Made by a program: the position numbers and the translations under genes. DNA of 13,752 nt. Origin: CAZCYE01 sp964502775. GTDB taxonomy: Bacteria; Actinomycetota; Acidimicrobiia; IMCC26256; PALSA-555. Below, in pieces: positions 12,554 through 13,752 of this stretch. A model generated the notes under the pieces. That model did no database searches. It had not been told where the DNA came from and was given only the letters and a program-made list of their open reading frames with translations. The stretch lies in the NCBI GenBank assembly GCA_964502775.1, contig CAZCYE010000041.1, positions 1 through 13,752 on the forward strand, in the 5' to 3' direction. The stretch's first letter is position 1. Every line of letters begins with the position of its first letter.

Positions 12554-12629
12554 ACACGCCCCATCTCGTGGCCGGGCACCACCCACCCCCAACATATAGT
12601 GGCTAGGAGCGGGGCCCGGCAGCAGGATG

Positions 12630-12700
12630 GGCCGAGAAAGGCCGGGAAAAGGCCGGGACAGGCCAGGACACGCCGGGACAGGCCGGAAACGGCCCGACTC
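12630..12700. repeat. Seven imperfect 10-bp repeats in the nrdJ leader
   Basis: Units resembling GGCCGGGACA begin at 12630, 12640 (11 bp), 12651, 12661, 12671, 12681 and, weakly, 12691. The period of 10 to 11 bp is one helical turn and not a multiple of three, arguing against coding. As RNA the GGCC words can pair with one another into alternating short hairpins. The array ends just before the purine-rich ribosome-binding region. Confidence 0.8.
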
Positions 12701-12727
12701 GGGACGACGGAGAGGGGACGACGACCG

Positions 12728-13752
12728 ATGGCGATGGCTCCGGAGCAGATCGGGATCGGCATTCGCCGGCACTTCACCCAGCCGGGAATCCGCCCGTACG
12801 ACACCGTCGAGTGGGAGCGCCGGGACGCCCGGATCCCCAACTTCAAGGACGGGACCGACGCCTTCTTCCAACCCGATGTGGAGTTCCCGGTGTGGTGGTC
12901 CCAGAACGCCACCAACATCGTCGCCCAGAAGTACTTCCGGGGCACCTTGGGCACGCCCGAGCGCGAGTCGTCGTTGCGCCAGGTGATCGACCGCGTCGCC
13001 GACACGATCACCGCGTGGGGCGTCCGCGACGGGTACTTCGTCGACGATCAGGAGGGCGCCGCGTTCCGCAACGAGCTGAAGTACATCCTCGTGCACCAGC
13101 GCGCGTCGTTCAACAGCCCGGTGTGGTTCAACATCGGCGTCCAAGGCGTGCCCGCGCAAGCCTCCGCCTGCTTCATCCTCGCCGTCGACGACACCATGGA
13201 CGCGATCCTCAACTGGTACCGCGAGGAGGGAATCATCTTCAAGGGGGGGTCGGGTTCGGGGATCAACCTGTCCGGCATCCGCTCGTCCCAGGAGCGCCTC
13301 GCCGGTGGCGGCACGGCCAGTGGGCCGGTGAGCTTCATGCGCGGCGCCGACGCGTCGGCGGGCACCATCAAGAGCGGGGGCAAGACGCGCCGCGCTGCCA
13401 AGATGGTGATCCTCAACGTCGATCACCCCGACGTCGAAGAGTTCATCTGGTGCAAGTCGCGCGAGGAGCACAAGGCTCGTGCGCTACTCGACGCCGGCTT
13501 CGACATGGACATTGACGGCCGCGACAGTCACTCGATCCAGTACCAGAACGCCAACAACTCGGTGCGGGTGACCGATGAGTTCATGCGGGCCGTCGAAGCC
13601 GACGGGGACTGGGAGCTGAAGGCGGTCAAGACCGGGGAGCCGCTCAAGACGGTCAAGGCCCGCGACCTCATGCACCAGATCGCACGGGCGGCCTGGGAGT
13701 GCGCCGACCCGGGCATGCAGTACGACACCACGATCAACCGCTGGCACACCGC
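12728..13752 (+). CDS. nrdJ: Vitamin B12-dependent (class II) ribonucleotide reductase NrdJ, N-terminal part
   Basis: Class II reductase makes dNTPs from ribonucleotides using adenosylcobalamin as radical source, with or without oxygen. 341 full codons are visible and the gene runs off the window, so the radical cysteine (NPCSEY motif) is not seen. Present are QKYFRGTLGTPERE-type entry (AQKYFRGTLGTPERESS), RASFNSPVWFNIG, ACFILAVDDTMD with C148 matching the redox Cys134 of Thermotoga NrdJ, FKGGSGSGINLS, GTIKSGGKTRRAAKM, NNSVRVTDEFM and QYDTTINRWHT at the edge, all NrdJ signatures. The protein begins directly with the reductase domain; no N-terminal ATP-cone is seen. ATG 12728 follows a GGAGAGGGG stretch (12709-12717) by 10 nt; ATG 12734 is possible. 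The preceding nrdR and its promoter imply regulation by NrdR. Confidence 0.97.
   Translation, partial: MAMAPEQIGIGIRRHFTQPGIRPYDTVEWERRDARIPNFKDGTDAFFQPDVEFPVWWSQNATNIVAQKYFRGTLGTPERESSLRQVIDRVADTITAWGVRDGYFVDDQEGAAFRNELKYILVHQRASFNSPVWFNIGVQGVPAQASACFILAVDDTMDAILNWYREEGIIFKGGSGSGINLSGIRSSQERLAGGGTASGPVSFMRGADASAGTIKSGGKTRRAAKMVILNVDHPDVEEFIWCKSREEHKARALLDAGFDMDIDGRDSHSIQYQNANNSVRVTDEFMRAVEADGDWELKAVKTGEPLKTVKARDLMHQIARAAWECADPGMQYDTTINRWHT

Noticed and set aside
12655..12680. Possible cobalamin riboswitch before nrdJ (CCAGGACACGCC resembles a B12 box)
   Set aside because: The match is loose and lies within the 10-bp repeat array. The other riboswitch segments are not visible, and B12 switches usually control B12-independent reductases, not nrdJ.
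12627..12986. Plus-strand open frame through the 10-bp repeats
   Set aside because: The repeat period is not a multiple of three, and the frame overlaps nrdJ out of phase, so it is unlikely to be translated.
11522..13471. 649-codon minus-strand open frame opposite the LysM gene, nrdR and nrdJ
   Set aside because: It runs across three clear plus-strand features, including the nrdJ promoter, and has no domain signature.

Overview
The window reads as chromosomal core sequence from a high-GC actinobacterium. By eye GC is near 70%, and the gene order recA ... miaB-miaA-dapF-hflX ... lexA-(LysM protein)-nrdR matches, from memory, the recA-to-nrdR segment of mycobacteria and relatives. The E. coli-type DapD, the missing recX and the adjacent B12-dependent ribonucleotide reductase point away from mycobacteria and perhaps to a deep-branching class such as Acidimicrobiia. 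That placement is inference. There are no RNA genes, insertion sequences, prophage or CRISPR arrays, and no gene-free stretch above 300 bases.

Layout. (1) 3-476: 3' end of recA, closed by a strong bidirectional hairpin. (2) 584-1519, minus: secreted beta-rich protein resembling DUF6263. (3) 1674-2183: small two-helix membrane protein (PLDc_N type) with a charged coiled-coil tail. (4) 2209-6711: tightly overlapping operon miaB-miaA-dapF-hflX. (5) 6756-8141, minus: MFS exporter. (6) 8211-10237: dapC-dapD, overlapping by ATGA. (7) 10248-11310, minus: lexA followed by a VOC/glyoxalase-fold gene. (8) 11311-11527: divergent control region with two good and two degenerate SOS boxes. (9) 11528-11947: LysM membrane protein in the position of the SOS cell-division suppressors (Rv2719c/DivS/YneA type). 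(10) 11993-12472: nrdR. (11) 12473-12727: elaborate promoter and leader. (12) 12728 to the window end: 5' part of class II ribonucleotide reductase nrdJ.

How the genes fit together. RecA and LexA form the SOS switch; the LysM protein is probably its division-arrest output; NrdR and NrdJ control and make dNTPs. MiaB and MiaA make ms2i6A37 in tRNA. DapC, DapD and DapF are three steps of the succinylase route to meso-diaminopimelate and lysine. HflX rescues or splits ribosomes.

Most notable: (a) six genes that begin transcription units carry a TANNNT hexamer 6-7 nt before the start codon and no Shine-Dalgarno site, suggesting widespread leaderless transcription; (b) DapF has Ser where the first catalytic Cys belongs; (c) the nrdJ promoter has a 24-bp near-palindrome in its -35/-10 spacer and a leader with about seven 10-bp repeats; (d) LexA boxes sit over both divergent promoters. 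I see no clearly novel multi-gene system; the best leads are regulatory.
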